This document shows positions 42,497-51,798 of a DNA stretch of 64,000 nucleotides, piece after piece. The position numbers and the translations under genes are program-made. The stretch's first letter is position 1. The number at the start of each line of letters is the position of its first letter. Location: NCBI GenBank assembly GCA_036555725.1, contig DATBKU010000057.1, positions 186,001 to 250,000 on the forward strand, written 5' to 3'. The notes under the pieces were generated by a model. The model was not told the DNA's origin. It made no database searches and worked only from the letters and a program-made list of their open reading frames with translations. The stretch comes from CALAED01 sp036555725 (GTDB lineage Bacteria; Actinomycetota; Actinomycetes; Streptosporangiales; Streptosporangiaceae).

Positions 42497-44601
42497 TGAG
42501 CGCGTCGCAGGCGCGCGGCGCCCGGCCAAAGCGGGAGGCACCACCGGCCGAACTGAACGTGCTCGGCGCCTGCCCGCTGGACTGTCCCGACACGTGCGGC
42601 TGGGTGGTGACGGTCCGCGACGGTGAGGCGGTACGGCTGCGTGGCAACCCGGACCACCCGTTCACCAAGGGTGCGCTGTGCGTCAAGGTCAATCGGTGGC
42701 TGGAGCAGGCCGCCGCGCCCGACCGGATCCTGCACCCGATGCGCCGGATCGGTCCCAAGGGCCCGGGCGCCAGGTTCGAGCGCATCACCTGGGACGAGGC
42801 GCTCGACGAGATCGCCACCCGGCTGGACGGCGTGATCAAGACGTACGGCGGCGAGGCGATCTGGCCGTTCTGGGGCTGCGGCACGCTCGGCTACCTGCAG
42901 GGCCTTGAAGGATTCGCCGGGCGGCGCTTCTTCAACGTGCTCGGCGCGTCCGACCACGACGCCACGATCTGCTCTATCGCGGGCTCCACCGGCCTGAAAT
43001 ACACGCTGGGCGCCTCGGCAGGCCTCGACCCGGAGGACCTCGCCCACGCCCGGCTGATCATCCTATGGGGCACCAACACCCTCACCAGCGGCCACCACCT
43101 GTGGAAGTTCGTTCAGGACGCCCGGCACGCGGGCGCGTACGTCGTGGCCATCGATCCGATCCGCACCCGTACCGCCCAGCAGGCCGACGAGCACCTGGCC
43201 CCGATGCCCGGCAGCGACGCCGCGCTCGCCCTCGGCCTGCTCAATGTAGTCGTACGGCTGGGCGCGGAAGACCGCGACTTCCTGGAGCGGCACACCCACG
43301 GCTGGGCGGAGTTCCGGGAGCGGATCGAGGAGTACCCGCCGGAGCGGGTCGCCGAGCTCACCGGGCTCGACGCCGGGCAGATCGTACGGCTCGGCGAACG
43401 GATCGCGCGGACCCGGCCGACCGCCATCCGGGCCACGATGGGCATGCAACGGCACGCGGGCGGCGGCATGGCGCTGCGCACGCTCGCCTGCATCTCGGGG
43501 GTGACCGGTGACTGGGGGCGGCGCGGCGGCGGCATCTCCTACTCGACCAGCGGCCACTACAAGCTCAACAAGGCCGGGCTGTACCGCCACGACCTGAAGC
43601 CGGGGCCGGTCCGGACGCTGTCGATGACCCGGCTCGGCGAGGGCCTGCTGGACGTCGACGACCCGCCCGTCAAGGCGCTGTTCGTGATCGCGGCCAACCC
43701 GATGGCCAGCAACCCGCACCAGAACAGGGTGCGGCGCGGCCTCGCCCGCGACGACCTTTTCACCGTGGTCCTGGAGCAGTTCCCGACCGACACGGCCGAC
43801 TACGCCGACATCGTGCTGCCGGCGACGATGCAGCACGAGCACATGGACATGCACGAGGCGTACGGGCACATGTACCTCGCCTGGAACGAACCGGCCGTCG
43901 CGCCGCCGGGCGAGTGCCTGCCCACCACCGAGACCTTCCGCCGGCTGGCCCGGCGCATGAGTCTGTCCGAGCCGAGCCTGTACGACTCCGATGAGCAGCT
44001 GGCCAAGCAGCTCCTCGATTCTGGGCACCCCTTCCTCACCGGCATCACGCTGGACCGGCTGCGCAAGGAGGGGTTCGCCCGGCTCGCCGTGCCCGACCCG
44101 TTCCTGCCGTACGCCGAGGGCTTCCCGACGCCGTCGGGCCGGTTGGAGTTCGTCTCGGCGCGGGCCGAGCGCGACGGTCTCGGTGCGCTGCCCGACTACG
44201 TACGGCCCGCCGAGGTCGCCGACGCCGCGCGGGCCGAGCGGTACCCGCTGGCCATGATCTCCGCGGCCTCGCACCACTTCCTGAACTCGATGTTCGCCAA
44301 CAATCCCGAGCTGCGCCGCCGGGCCGGCGCGCCGCGGATCGTGCTGCACCCGAGCGACGCGGCCGTACGCGACCTGACGGACGGCGCCGCGGTACGGGTG
44401 AGCAACGACCGAGGCGGGTTCGACGGCGTCGTCGAGGTCAGCGACCGGGTCCGCCCGGGTGTGGTGGCCACCACGAAGGGCTACTGGGTGAAGTTCACCG
44501 GCGGCGCCAACGCCAACGCGACCGTCGACGAACGCGACTCCGACATGGGCGGCGGCGCCGTGTACCACGACACCCGCGTCGAGGTCAGTCCCCTGGGGTG
44601 A
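42496..44601 (+). CDS. Molybdopterin-dependent oxidoreductase (formate dehydrogenase/DMSO reductase superfamily)
   Basis: 701 aa. N-terminal [4Fe-4S] ligands C26-x3-C30-x3-C34 and C62. Mo-bisMGD domains follow (WPFWGCGTLGYLQGLEG, LIILWGTNTLTSGHH, VVAIDPIRTRTAQQAD, MGMQRHAGGGMALRTLA). Neither the catalytic Cys nor the SeCys position is obvious; the region ASDHDATICS (about 155-163) may carry it. No twin-arginine signal, so it is cytoplasmic. It is coupled to the upstream hypothetical gene; no electron-transfer subunit lies next to it. The substrate is unknown. Confidence 0.88.
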   Translation: MSASQARGARPKREAPPAELNVLGACPLDCPDTCGWVVTVRDGEAVRLRGNPDHPFTKGALCVKVNRWLEQAAAPDRILHPMRRIGPKGPGARFERITWDEALDEIATRLDGVIKTYGGEAIWPFWGCGTLGYLQGLEGFAGRRFFNVLGASDHDATICSIAGSTGLKYTLGASAGLDPEDLAHARLIILWGTNTLTSGHHLWKFVQDARHAGAYVVAIDPIRTRTAQQADEHLAPMPGSDAALALGLLNVVVRLGAEDRDFLERHTHGWAEFRERIEEYPPERVAELTGLDAGQIVRLGERIARTRPTAIRATMGMQRHAGGGMALRTLACISGVTGDWGRRGGGISYSTSGHYKLNKAGLYRHDLKPGPVRTLSMTRLGEGLLDVDDPPVKALFVIAANPMASNPHQNRVRRGLARDDLFTVVLEQFPTDTADYADIVLPATMQHEHMDMHEAYGHMYLAWNEPAVAPPGECLPTTETFRRLARRMSLSEPSLYDSDEQLAKQLLDSGHPFLTGITLDRLRKEGFARLAVPDPFLPYAEGFPTPSGRLEFVSARAERDGLGALPDYVRPAEVADAARAERYPLAMISAASHHFLNSMFANNPELRRRAGAPRIVLHPSDAAVRDLTDGAAVRVSNDRGGFDGVVEVSDRVRPGVVATTKGYWVKFTGGANANATVDERDSDMGGGAVYHDTRVEVSPLG

Positions 44602-47026
44602 CCCGCCGGACGTGAGAGCCGGACCCGTCGCGGGACACCTCGAAGCGGGCCGGCACCCGCTCGGCCAGCGCGGGCACGTGGGTGACGATGCCGACCATCC
44701 GATCGCCGCTGGCCGCCAGCCGTTCGAGGGTCGCCGCGACCGTGTCGAGGGCGGCGACATCGAGACTGCCGAACCCCTCGTCGAGGAAGATCGCGTCGAG
44801 GCTGCGGGCCGCCGCGGCGGCGAACCCGGCCACCCGCTGGGACAGCGCCAGCGCCAGGGCCAGCCCGGCCTGGAACGTCTCCCCGCCCGACAGCGTGCGG
44901 GCGCTGCGCCGCAGCCCCGCCTCGCCGTAGTCGACCACCTCGATCTCGCCGCGCTCGGCGAGCGCCAGCTCGTATTGGCCGCCGGACAGCTCGCGCATGA
45001 TCTCGGCGGCCGCGTCGATAAGGATCTCCATGGCGGCGCCGACCAGCCAGCGCTCGAAGTTGTTCGCCCGCAGCAGCCGGCCCAGCTCCCCCGCGACCTG
45101 CGCCTCGTGCTCGGTGCGCTGGACGGTGACCGCGAGCTCCGCCGCCCGGCGCCGGTTCTCCCGCACACGGTCGAGTGCGGCGCGGGCCGTCGTCACCGCC
45201 TCGGTGACGGCGCCGCCGATGTCCATCGGGGTGGCGTCGGCGATGACCTCCAGGCCGGCGTCCGCGAGGCGGGTGGTGATCGACGCGCGCAGCTCGCCGG
45301 CCGCCGCCTCGGTCCATTCGACGGCTTCGGCGAGCGCCTCCACCTCCTCGCCATGCTGGACGACGGTCTCGTCGCGCCAGGTCAGCAGCGTCCGCCAGGC
45401 CAGCGCCAGGTCGTCGCCGACCAGGACGGGCGGACGCAGCTCGGCCACGGTGTCCCGCGCCTCCTGCAGGGCCTGCCACGTCTGCCCGGCCGTCGCGCGG
45501 AGCGCGGTGACCGCACGGACGGCTTCGTCGTGACGCCGCCGGGCGGTCCGCGTCTCGGCGCGCGCCCGTTCGGCGTGCTCGCGGGCCGTCGCGATCAGCT
45601 TCAGCCGCTGCTCGATCACCGCCTCGTCGGGCGCCTCGGCGAGCACGTCGGCCAGCGTGTCGAGCTGCGCGCGCAGGTCGGCGTGGTTCTGCTCCAGCCG
45701 GTGGAAGGCCACCTCCGCCTCGTGCTCCTCGTCCTCCAGGCGCGACACGGCGCGGGCGGCCTGGGCCTCGCGCCATTCGATCTCGGTGACGTCGGCGGCC
45801 ACGGGGTGATGCGGCGGGTCGGTGACGGGACGAAGGCACACCGGGCAGGGCTCGCCTACGACCAGCTCCCGCGCCAGGTCGCCCGCCACGTGCGCCTGCC
45901 GGACCCGGTCGAGCTCGGCGGCGGCCTCGGCGTGTTCGGCGTCCGCGGCCGCGAGATGCCGGCCGACGGCCTCGCGGCGTTCGCTGGCCTCCACGAGCCG
46001 GTTCTCCGCTTTATCGCGCGCGGCCGAAAGTCGCGCATGCTCCACGTGCCCCGCGCGAATGCGTTGCAGGTCGGCCGGGTCGCCGGCCCCTTCGAGCAAG
46101 AGGGCCAGCTCCTCCTCGGCCGCGGCCTCGGCCTCCTCCCGTTCGGTCACGGCGGCGGCCAGCCGGTCGGTCTCTTTGGCCGCCTCGCGGATCCGGTCCG
46201 CGAGCTCGCTGATCCCCTCCGGCATGGCGAGGGCGGTCAGCGCCCGCAGCCGGCGCCGCGCGGTCGTCAGCTCGGCCCGCGACCCGCTGAGCTCCTCGTC
46301 GTACCTGGTCAGGTCGGTCAGCGAGGACCGTACGGCATCGGCGAGGGCGGTCAGCGTGGCGTGCCGGTCGGCGGCCCGGCGCTCGGTGGCCTCGTCGGCG
46401 TCGGTGAGCGCGCCGAGCTGCTGGCGGGCCAGGCCGGCGGCCCGCCGGGCGGCCTCCTCCTCGATGGCCGCGCGCCGGCGTATCTGTTCGTACACCCCCG
46501 CGTCGAGCAGGCTGACGAGCAGGTCCTGCCGTTCGCGGGGCGGGGCGTGCAGAAACTCGGCGAACCGGCCCTGCGGCACGACCACGCTCTGCACGAAGTA
46601 CTTGTAGGGGAGCCCGACGATCTCCTGCACGGCCGTCGTGACGTCGTCGCCCTCGGCCAGCGACCGTACGGCCTCCTCCCACGACCCGTCCGGCGTGAGC
46701 TCGTCGAGGCGTGCCTCCCGCGTGCTGACCCGGCCCCGGCGGTCGCGGCTCAGCACCCGTACGGAGGCGTACCGGCGACCGCCCGCCTCGAAGATCAGGC
46801 CGACCCGGCCGATCGCGGCGGACGGGGGCAGCGCGAGCGCGACCACGTTCTCCCGCCCCCAGCGCGGGACCGTGCCGTACAGCGCGAAGCAGATCGCGTC
46901 GATGACGGTGCTCTTGCCGGCGCCGGTCGGGCCGACCAGCGCGAAGTAGTCCGCGTCGGTGAAGTCGATCTCGGTGGGGCGCCGGAAACTGCCGAAGTTC
47001 TCCAGGCGCAACAGGAGCGGCAACAT
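44585..47026 (-). CDS. sbcC: Exonuclease subunit SbcC (Rad50-like)
   Basis: 813 aa from ATG 47026 (TGATG overlap with sbcD). Walker A LVGPTGAGKST at 31-41 after LRLENFGSF; long coiled coils; zinc hook CPVC in LVVGEPCPVCLRPVTDPPHH in the centre; C-terminal ABC signature TLSGGETFQAGLALALALSQ and Walker B IFLDEGFGSLD. Works with SbcD to cut hairpins and process double-strand break ends. Its 3' end overlaps the convergent oxidoreductase gene by 17 bp. Confidence 0.93.
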   Translation of the reverse strand: MLPLLLRLENFGSFRRPTEIDFTDADYFALVGPTGAGKSTVIDAICFALYGTVPRWGRENVVALALPPSAAIGRVGLIFEAGGRRYASVRVLSRDRRGRVSTREARLDELTPDGSWEEAVRSLAEGDDVTTAVQEIVGLPYKYFVQSVVVPQGRFAEFLHAPPRERQDLLVSLLDAGVYEQIRRRAAIEEEAARRAAGLARQQLGALTDADEATERRAADRHATLTALADAVRSSLTDLTRYDEELSGSRAELTTARRRLRALTALAMPEGISELADRIREAAKETDRLAAAVTEREEAEAAAEEELALLLEGAGDPADLQRIRAGHVEHARLSAARDKAENRLVEASERREAVGRHLAAADAEHAEAAAELDRVRQAHVAGDLARELVVGEPCPVCLRPVTDPPHHPVAADVTEIEWREAQAARAVSRLEDEEHEAEVAFHRLEQNHADLRAQLDTLADVLAEAPDEAVIEQRLKLIATAREHAERARAETRTARRRHDEAVRAVTALRATAGQTWQALQEARDTVAELRPPVLVGDDLALAWRTLLTWRDETVVQHGEEVEALAEAVEWTEAAAGELRASITTRLADAGLEVIADATPMDIGGAVTEAVTTARAALDRVRENRRRAAELAVTVQRTEHEAQVAGELGRLLRANNFERWLVGAAMEILIDAAAEIMRELSGGQYELALAERGEIEVVDYGEAGLRRSARTLSGGETFQAGLALALALSQRVAGFAAAAARSLDAIFLDEGFGSLDVAALDTVAATLERLAASGDRMVGIVTHVPALAERVPARFEVSRDGSGSHVRRVTPGD

Positions 47027-48180
47027 CAGTCTATTGACTCCACCTCGTCCAGCAGGCGGTCGAACAGCGCGGTCAGCTCGGCGCCGCCGCCCTGCCCGCT
47101 GTCGGCGAGATAGTCGCGGAACAGCCCGCGCGGCCCGCGATCGTGCCGGACCGCAGCGGCGTACCGGCGGACCGGGCGGAAGCGCTCGTCGACGTCGATG
47201 GACAGCGCGTCGGGCAGCAGCTCGCGGACCGCCTCGGCCAAGCCGGGCCGGGGCGGCTCGGCCACGATCACCCGCAGCCAGGTGCCCTCCAGGTCCGGCG
47301 CCGCGGCCGCCAGCTCGTCGAGGGAGCCGCGCACCGTACGGAGCCGGCGGGCGCTCTCGATCTCCACCTCGCGCACCTCGGCCTCGTCGCCCGGCCCGAC
47401 CGTGACGATCAGCACCCCTGGCCGGATGGTCTCGTCGCCGAAGTCCACGGCCAGCGGCGATCCCGCGTACCACAGCGGGCACGGGCCCGGGACGCGCTGG
47501 CGCCGGTGCAGGTGGCCGAACGCGGCGTACTGGATCGACGCCGGAAACGTCCCGGGCTCCAGGTAGTAGGACATGACGGTCTGCGCCTCGCGCTCGCCGC
47601 CGCCCAGGCGCCCGCCGCGCAGCGTGCCATGGGCGGCGAGCAGGTTGACCGTGTCGTCGGCGAAGCCAGCCGTGAGCGCCTCGGTCAGCTCCGCCCACTT
47701 CAGCGCGTAGGCGATGCTGTGCTGCGGCGGCGTGCCGGTCAGCGCCTCGGCCGCGCGGACGGCGTAGCGGTGCGACAGGAACGGCAGCGTCGCGACCCGG
47801 GCGTCCTCGCCGGTCCGGGCGGTGAACGCAATCAGCCCGCCCTCGTCGGGACCGCGGAAGGTGCCGACGACGTCGATGCCGACCGTGCCCAGCACCGGGC
47901 GGTAGACGTCGAGCAGATGCGGGTTGTCGTGGTTGCCGGCGAGCACGATGACGTGCCGCCCGTCCTCGCGGAGCGCCAGCAGGGTCCGCATCACCAGGGA
48001 CTGCGCCGCGGGCACGGGTACGGCGGCGTCGAAGACGTCACCGGCCACGATCACGGCGTCGGCGTCCTCGGCGCGTGCGAGGTCGACGATCTCTCCCAGG
48101 ACGGCGGTCTGCTCCTCGCCGCGCGACCGGCCCTTGAGCACCTTGCCGACATGCCAGTCGGCGGTGTGCAGGATTCTCAT
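47026..48180 (-). CDS. sbcD: Exonuclease subunit SbcD (Mre11-like)
   Basis: 384 aa from ATG 48180 (GGAGGG site). Metallophosphoesterase motifs: HTADWHVGK (D8, H10), VIVAGDVFD, VLAGNHDNP, LAAHGTLRGG and AAFGHLHRRQ. Nuclease subunit paired with SbcC, whose start overlaps its stop codon. Confidence 0.95.
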   Translation of the reverse strand: MRILHTADWHVGKVLKGRSRGEEQTAVLGEIVDLARAEDADAVIVAGDVFDAAVPVPAAQSLVMRTLLALREDGRHVIVLAGNHDNPHLLDVYRPVLGTVGIDVVGTFRGPDEGGLIAFTARTGEDARVATLPFLSHRYAVRAAEALTGTPPQHSIAYALKWAELTEALTAGFADDTVNLLAAHGTLRGGRLGGGEREAQTVMSYYLEPGTFPASIQYAAFGHLHRRQRVPGPCPLWYAGSPLAVDFGDETIRPGVLIVTVGPGDEAEVREVEIESARRLRTVRGSLDELAAAAPDLEGTWLRVIVAEPPRPGLAEAVRELLPDALSIDVDERFRPVRRYAAAVRHDRGPRGLFRDYLADSGQGGGAELTALFDRLLDEVESID

Positions 48181-48239
48181 CAGTCGGCCCTCCGGCCTCC
48201 AATAAAACAGAGGCGACGAAGGGCCGACGGACAATCAGG

Positions 48240-48255
48240 GCTATCTGACGATAGC
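48240..48255 (-). terminator. Hairpin after the GPGG-motif small protein gene
   Basis: GCTATC-TGAC-GATAGC, a perfect 6-bp stem touching the stop codon of the small membrane protein gene and placed before sbcD. Confidence 0.5.
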
Positions 48256-48401
48256 TAGTGGAAAATGCTGACTCCACCGGGGCCGACGAGGAGCCCGACC
48301 ACGATGAGGATGATGCCCCAGAGGAGTTCTCGCCGGGCGAGGATGACATAGATGCCGGCAATGACCAAGATCACCGCGATGAGCCACAGAATTGTGTACA
48401 T
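48255..48401 (-). CDS. GPGG-motif small membrane protein
   Basis: 48 aa from ATG 48401: two hydrophobic helices (LWLIAVILVIAGIYVILA and LLWGIILIVVGLLV) separated by a basic turn RRE and the GPGGVSIFH C-terminus that gives the family its name. Common in actinobacteria, function unknown. Confidence 0.85.
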   Translation of the reverse strand: MYTILWLIAVILVIAGIYVILARRELLWGIILIVVGLLVGPGGVSIFH

Positions 48402-48445
48402 GCCGCCCGAGTCCCCCGGACGTCCCGGGGCAAACACATTTGTTC

Positions 48446-49633
48446 TTAACGGGCTGACCCTAATTGGCCATTTGACATGTCCGAAGGGCGCAGCCGGTAG
48501 AGCCGCCGGGCGTTGCCGCTCCCGATCAACCGGGCGATCCGTGCCGCGTCGGCCGGCGACCACTCCCCAGTCCGCACCCGCTCGGCCAGCACCGCGCCCA
48601 GACCGCGCCGGAAGTACAGCGCGCCGAGATGGCACAGCTCGGCGAGGCCATAGCAGTCGGAGCTGAACAGGTTCTTGTGGAAGGGGGCCAGCTCCAGCGA
48701 CTCGGCGAGCACGGCGGCCGAGGCGGCGGCGGTGTACGTCAGGGCGAGCCCGGTGTCGAGGTACACGTGCGGGTAGACCGACGCGAGATAGCCGGCCTCC
48801 CGTACGTACGGATAGCAGTGCAGCAGGATCACCGGCACCGGCTGGGCGGCCCGGACGAAGTCGGTCATCAGCACCGGGTTGGCCTGGGACAGCTGCAGGT
48901 CGGTGTCGCCGAACCCGGTGTGGAACTGGATCGGCAGGGAGTACTCCCTGGCCACGCCGACGGCGGTCCACAGCGCGTGCCGCAGCAGCACCGGGTCGGT
49001 GAGCCGCGGCTCCACGTTGTAGCCGGCGAACCAGGCCGCGGCCGCGGCGACCACCTCGCCAGGCTCGGGCGGCCAGGGGTCGAAGTCCAGGCCGCACCGG
49101 TACGCAATGATCGTTTTCAGCCCGGCGGCGTCGCTGGCCCGCCGGAACAGCTCCTCGGCGAACTCCTCGGCGAACGTGGCCGCCGTCGGATCGCGCTCGG
49201 CGACCTCCTGTGCGACCTGTTCGATGCGGACGATCTCGTGCCCGCGCCCACCGCCGAGCAGCCCCATTTCCGCCGGGGACAGCAGGTCGCCGCCGGGCAG
49301 CCCGGTGTCGACGCAGAACTCGCCGATTCCCGCAGCGCCCAGCAGCCGGCGGTTCACCTCGTCCGGGCCGAGCTCCGTGCGGCGCGCGAGGTAGTCGGTG
49401 GCCGGGGCATGCGGGGGCAGGTCGAGGACGGGCCCGCACCAGCGCCGGATGGCAAGGCCCAGCGGTGTGTCGAACTGCGTCGTCCCCGGCGGCGCCGGCA
49501 GCCCGCCCTCGACGATGAGCTGCTCGAACGCGGGCCGGTTGAGCTGCCCGCGGTGGACGCCATGGCAGTGATGATCGACCAGCGGCCGGCCCAGCGCCTC
49601 GATCAGCGCCGATGGAATGCCCTCTGCGTCCAC
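48446..49633 (-). CDS. Amidohydrolase family protein (amidohydrolase_2 type)
   Basis: 395 aa from GTG 49633 (ATG 49666 is the longer alternative; neither ribosome site is strong). Metal-dependent TIM barrel: LVDHHCHGVHR near the N-terminus gives the HxH pair, FHTGFGDTDLQL and LLHCYPYVREAGYLA supply further His, and LFSSDCYGLAEL the metal Asp. Related proteins are sometimes fused to or paired with glutamine-synthetase-like enzymes; none is adjacent here. Substrate unknown. Confidence 0.85.
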   Translation of the reverse strand: MDAEGIPSALIEALGRPLVDHHCHGVHRGQLNRPAFEQLIVEGGLPAPPGTTQFDTPLGLAIRRWCGPVLDLPPHAPATDYLARRTELGPDEVNRRLLGAAGIGEFCVDTGLPGGDLLSPAEMGLLGGGRGHEIVRIEQVAQEVAERDPTAATFAEEFAEELFRRASDAAGLKTIIAYRCGLDFDPWPPEPGEVVAAAAAWFAGYNVEPRLTDPVLLRHALWTAVGVAREYSLPIQFHTGFGDTDLQLSQANPVLMTDFVRAAQPVPVILLHCYPYVREAGYLASVYPHVYLDTGLALTYTAAASAAVLAESLELAPFHKNLFSSDCYGLAELCHLGALYFRRGLGAVLAERVRTGEWSPADAARIARLIGSGNARRLYRLRPSDMSNGQLGSAR

Positions 49634-49707
49634 GTGGGAACTCTGCCCCCTGCCCGCGCCGCGCATGGGCGCGTGACGGGATCGTAACGGAGCGGACGGC
49701 CTTCAGG

Positions 49708-50916
49708 TCAGCGCAGGCCGAACTCCCAGTTCTCGCCGGCTGCGTAGGTCTTGAGGATGCGCCGCGCCGTCGTGGTGATGTGGACCTCGTCGGGGCCGTC
49801 GTAGATGCGGCCGGCCCGGGCGTGCCGGTACATGTGGTCCAGCGGGGTGTCGCCGGTCAGGCCCTCGGCCCCGTGCACCTGGATGGCCCGGTCGATGACG
49901 TTGTGCAGCATCCGCGCGCCGGCCACCTTGATGACGCCGATCTCCACTCTCGCATCCTGCCCCCGGCTCAGCTCGCCCGCGTCGATCTTGTGTGCCGCGT
50001 GCAGGGTGAGCAGCCGCGCCGACTGGATCTCCGCGTACGAGTCGAACACGTGCTGCTGCATGAGCTGCTTGCTGGCCAGCGGCTCGCCGAACGCGCTGCG
50101 GGCGTGCAGCCGCGCGCACATCAGGTCGAAGGCCCGCTGCGCCTGGCCCAGCCAGCGCATGCAGTGGAAGATCCGGCCCGGGCCGAGCCGCTCCTGCGCG
50201 ATGACGAACCCGTGCCCGCGCGGGCCGAGCAGGTTGTCGCGGGGCACCCGCACGTCGTCGTAGACGACCTCGCAATGCCCGCCGTCCAGGCCGAGCACGG
50301 GCGTGTCGCGGACGATCGTGTATCCCGGCGTGTCCGTCGGCACCAGGATCATGCTGTACGCGAGGTACGGCGACGTCGCGTCGGCCTCGGTACGGCACAT
50401 CACCGTCGTGTACGCGGCCCGGTTCGCGAACGTGGTGAACCACTTGCGGCCCCGGATCACCCACTCGTCCCCGTCCAGCGTCGCCGCCGTCGTCAGCTGG
50501 GTCGGGTCGGAGCTGGAGATCCCCGGCTCGGTCATCGCGAAGCTCGGGAAGATCTCGGCCTGCACCAACGGCTCGAGGAACCGTTTGCGCTGCTCCTCGC
50601 TCGCGTACCGGTGCAGCATCAGCGAGTCCTGCAGCGTGAACGTGCCGAGCGCGACCTGCCCGAACTCACTACGGCCCTGCACCTCGTTGACGTACACGTA
50701 GTCGAGGAACGGCAGCCCGCCGCCAGCCAGTTCCTTCGGGTGGCCGAGCGCCCACAACCCCTCGGCCTTCGCCTGGCGCTGCAACTCGCGCAGCAGCTCC
50801 GCCGCCTCCGCGCCGCCGCCCCGCAGCGTCGCCTCGGCCGGCTCCACCCGCTCGGTCATGAACCCGTACACGGCATCCCGGACCGGCCGTACGGACTCCG
50901 GCACCTCAAAACTCAT
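49708..50916 (-). CDS. Acyl-CoA dehydrogenase
   Basis: 402 aa. FAD enzyme motifs: FAMTEPGISSSDPTQL and FTTFANRAAYTTVMCRTE in the middle domain, and RLGPGRIFHCMRWLGQAQRA, QLMQQHVFDSYAEIQ and QVHGAEGLTGDTPLDHMYRH in the C-terminal domain. The catalytic base region IYDGPDEVH is non-canonical, as in the ACAD10/11 and FadE subgroup. GGAGG precedes the ATG. Divergent from the DUF6285 gene. Confidence 0.92.
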   Translation of the reverse strand: MSFEVPESVRPVRDAVYGFMTERVEPAEATLRGGGAEAAELLRELQRQAKAEGLWALGHPKELAGGGLPFLDYVYVNEVQGRSEFGQVALGTFTLQDSLMLHRYASEEQRKRFLEPLVQAEIFPSFAMTEPGISSSDPTQLTTAATLDGDEWVIRGRKWFTTFANRAAYTTVMCRTEADATSPYLAYSMILVPTDTPGYTIVRDTPVLGLDGGHCEVVYDDVRVPRDNLLGPRGHGFVIAQERLGPGRIFHCMRWLGQAQRAFDLMCARLHARSAFGEPLASKQLMQQHVFDSYAEIQSARLLTLHAAHKIDAGELSRGQDARVEIGVIKVAGARMLHNVIDRAIQVHGAEGLTGDTPLDHMYRHARAGRIYDGPDEVHITTTARRILKTYAAGENWEFGLR

Positions 50917-50986
50917 GCGCTCGCCTCCTCGACACTAGAATCGCATTCTGTCTCGTACGGCTCCGTCCCGTACAGGAGGGAACGCG

Positions 50987-51328
50987 ATGGGCAAGCCGCA
51001 TGACCGGCCGAGCGCGGCGGAGTTGGTGGCGGCCGTCCGCGAGTTCCTCGAAGCGGACGTACTCGAATCCACCGAGGGCCGGGTGCGGTTCCACACCCGG
51101 GTCGCGATCAACGTCTTGAGCATCGTCGAGCGCGAGCTGGCGCTCGGCCCGGACCAGGCGGCCGCGCATGCCATCCGGCTCGCCCGCCTCGGCTTCGCCG
51201 ACGAGGCCGGCCTGGCCGCGGCGATCCGGGCCGGCGACCTCGACGACCGAGCCGACGAGGTGCGCGCGACCCTGCTGGAGTCGGTGCGCGACAAGCTCCT
51301 CGTCGCCAACCCCCGCTACCTGGACTGA
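50987..51328 (+). CDS. DUF6285 domain protein
   Basis: 113 aa, AGGAGGG site. ELVAAVREFLEADV and RVRFHTRVAINVLSIVEREL match the small DUF6285 domain often encoded next to acyl-CoA dehydrogenases and aminoglycoside-phosphotransferase-like kinases. Helical, no catalytic motif; divergent from an acyl-CoA dehydrogenase as expected. The related phosphotransferase is at 57647 in this window. Confidence 0.85.
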   Translation: MGKPHDRPSAAELVAAVREFLEADVLESTEGRVRFHTRVAINVLSIVERELALGPDQAAAHAIRLARLGFADEAGLAAAIRAGDLDDRADEVRATLLESVRDKLLVANPRYLD

Positions 51329-51333
51329 TCGGC

Positions 51334-51738
51334 ATGCCCCTCGGCCATCTGGGGATCAACGTTCCCGACCTCGCGCCGGCCAAGGCGTACTATGACGCGC
51401 TCATGCCGCTGCTGGGCTTCGAGCCGTTCGTCTCCGACGCGAACCAGTTCTCCTACCGCCCGGCCGGTGGCAAGGTCGGCACGCACCTGTTCTTCTACCG
51501 CGCGGACGGCGACCGCGACGACTACTCCCGGCACCGGCCCGGCTTGCAGCACCTCGCCTTCATCGTCAAGACCCGCGCCGAGGTGCATGCGGCGCACGAC
51601 TGGGCGCTGCACCACGGCGACCCGGTGGTGCACGAGCCGCAGGAGTTCCCGCAGTACCACCCCGGCTACTTCGCCGTCTTCTGGACCGACCCACGCGGCT
51701 TCATGCTCGAAGTCGTCTGCCACCGCGACCAGAGCTGA
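51334..51738 (+). CDS. VOC/glyoxalase-family protein
   Basis: 134 aa, starting 5 bp after the DUF6285 stop. Single VOC domain: LGHLGINVPDLAPAKAYYDA, LQHLAFIVKTRAEVHAAHDW and FTDPRGFMLEVVC-like end (WTDPRGFMLEVVCH) with the metal His/Glu pattern. Metal-dependent isomerase, dioxygenase or resistance protein; substrate unknown. Confidence 0.9.
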   Translation: MPLGHLGINVPDLAPAKAYYDALMPLLGFEPFVSDANQFSYRPAGGKVGTHLFFYRADGDRDDYSRHRPGLQHLAFIVKTRAEVHAAHDWALHHGDPVVHEPQEFPQYHPGYFAVFWTDPRGFMLEVVCHRDQS

Positions 51739-51746
51739 CGCGCGCC

Positions 51747-51783
51747 GCCTTCTTGCGAAGCGGGTTCAGCTCCGCAAGAAGGC
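51747..51783. terminator. Strong bidirectional terminator
   Basis: Perfect 11-bp stem GCCTTCTTGCG/CGCAAGAAGGC with a 15-nt loop between the VOC gene and the convergent symporter gene. Confidence 0.85.
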
Positions 51784-51798
51784 CGCGTCTGCCCGGGA

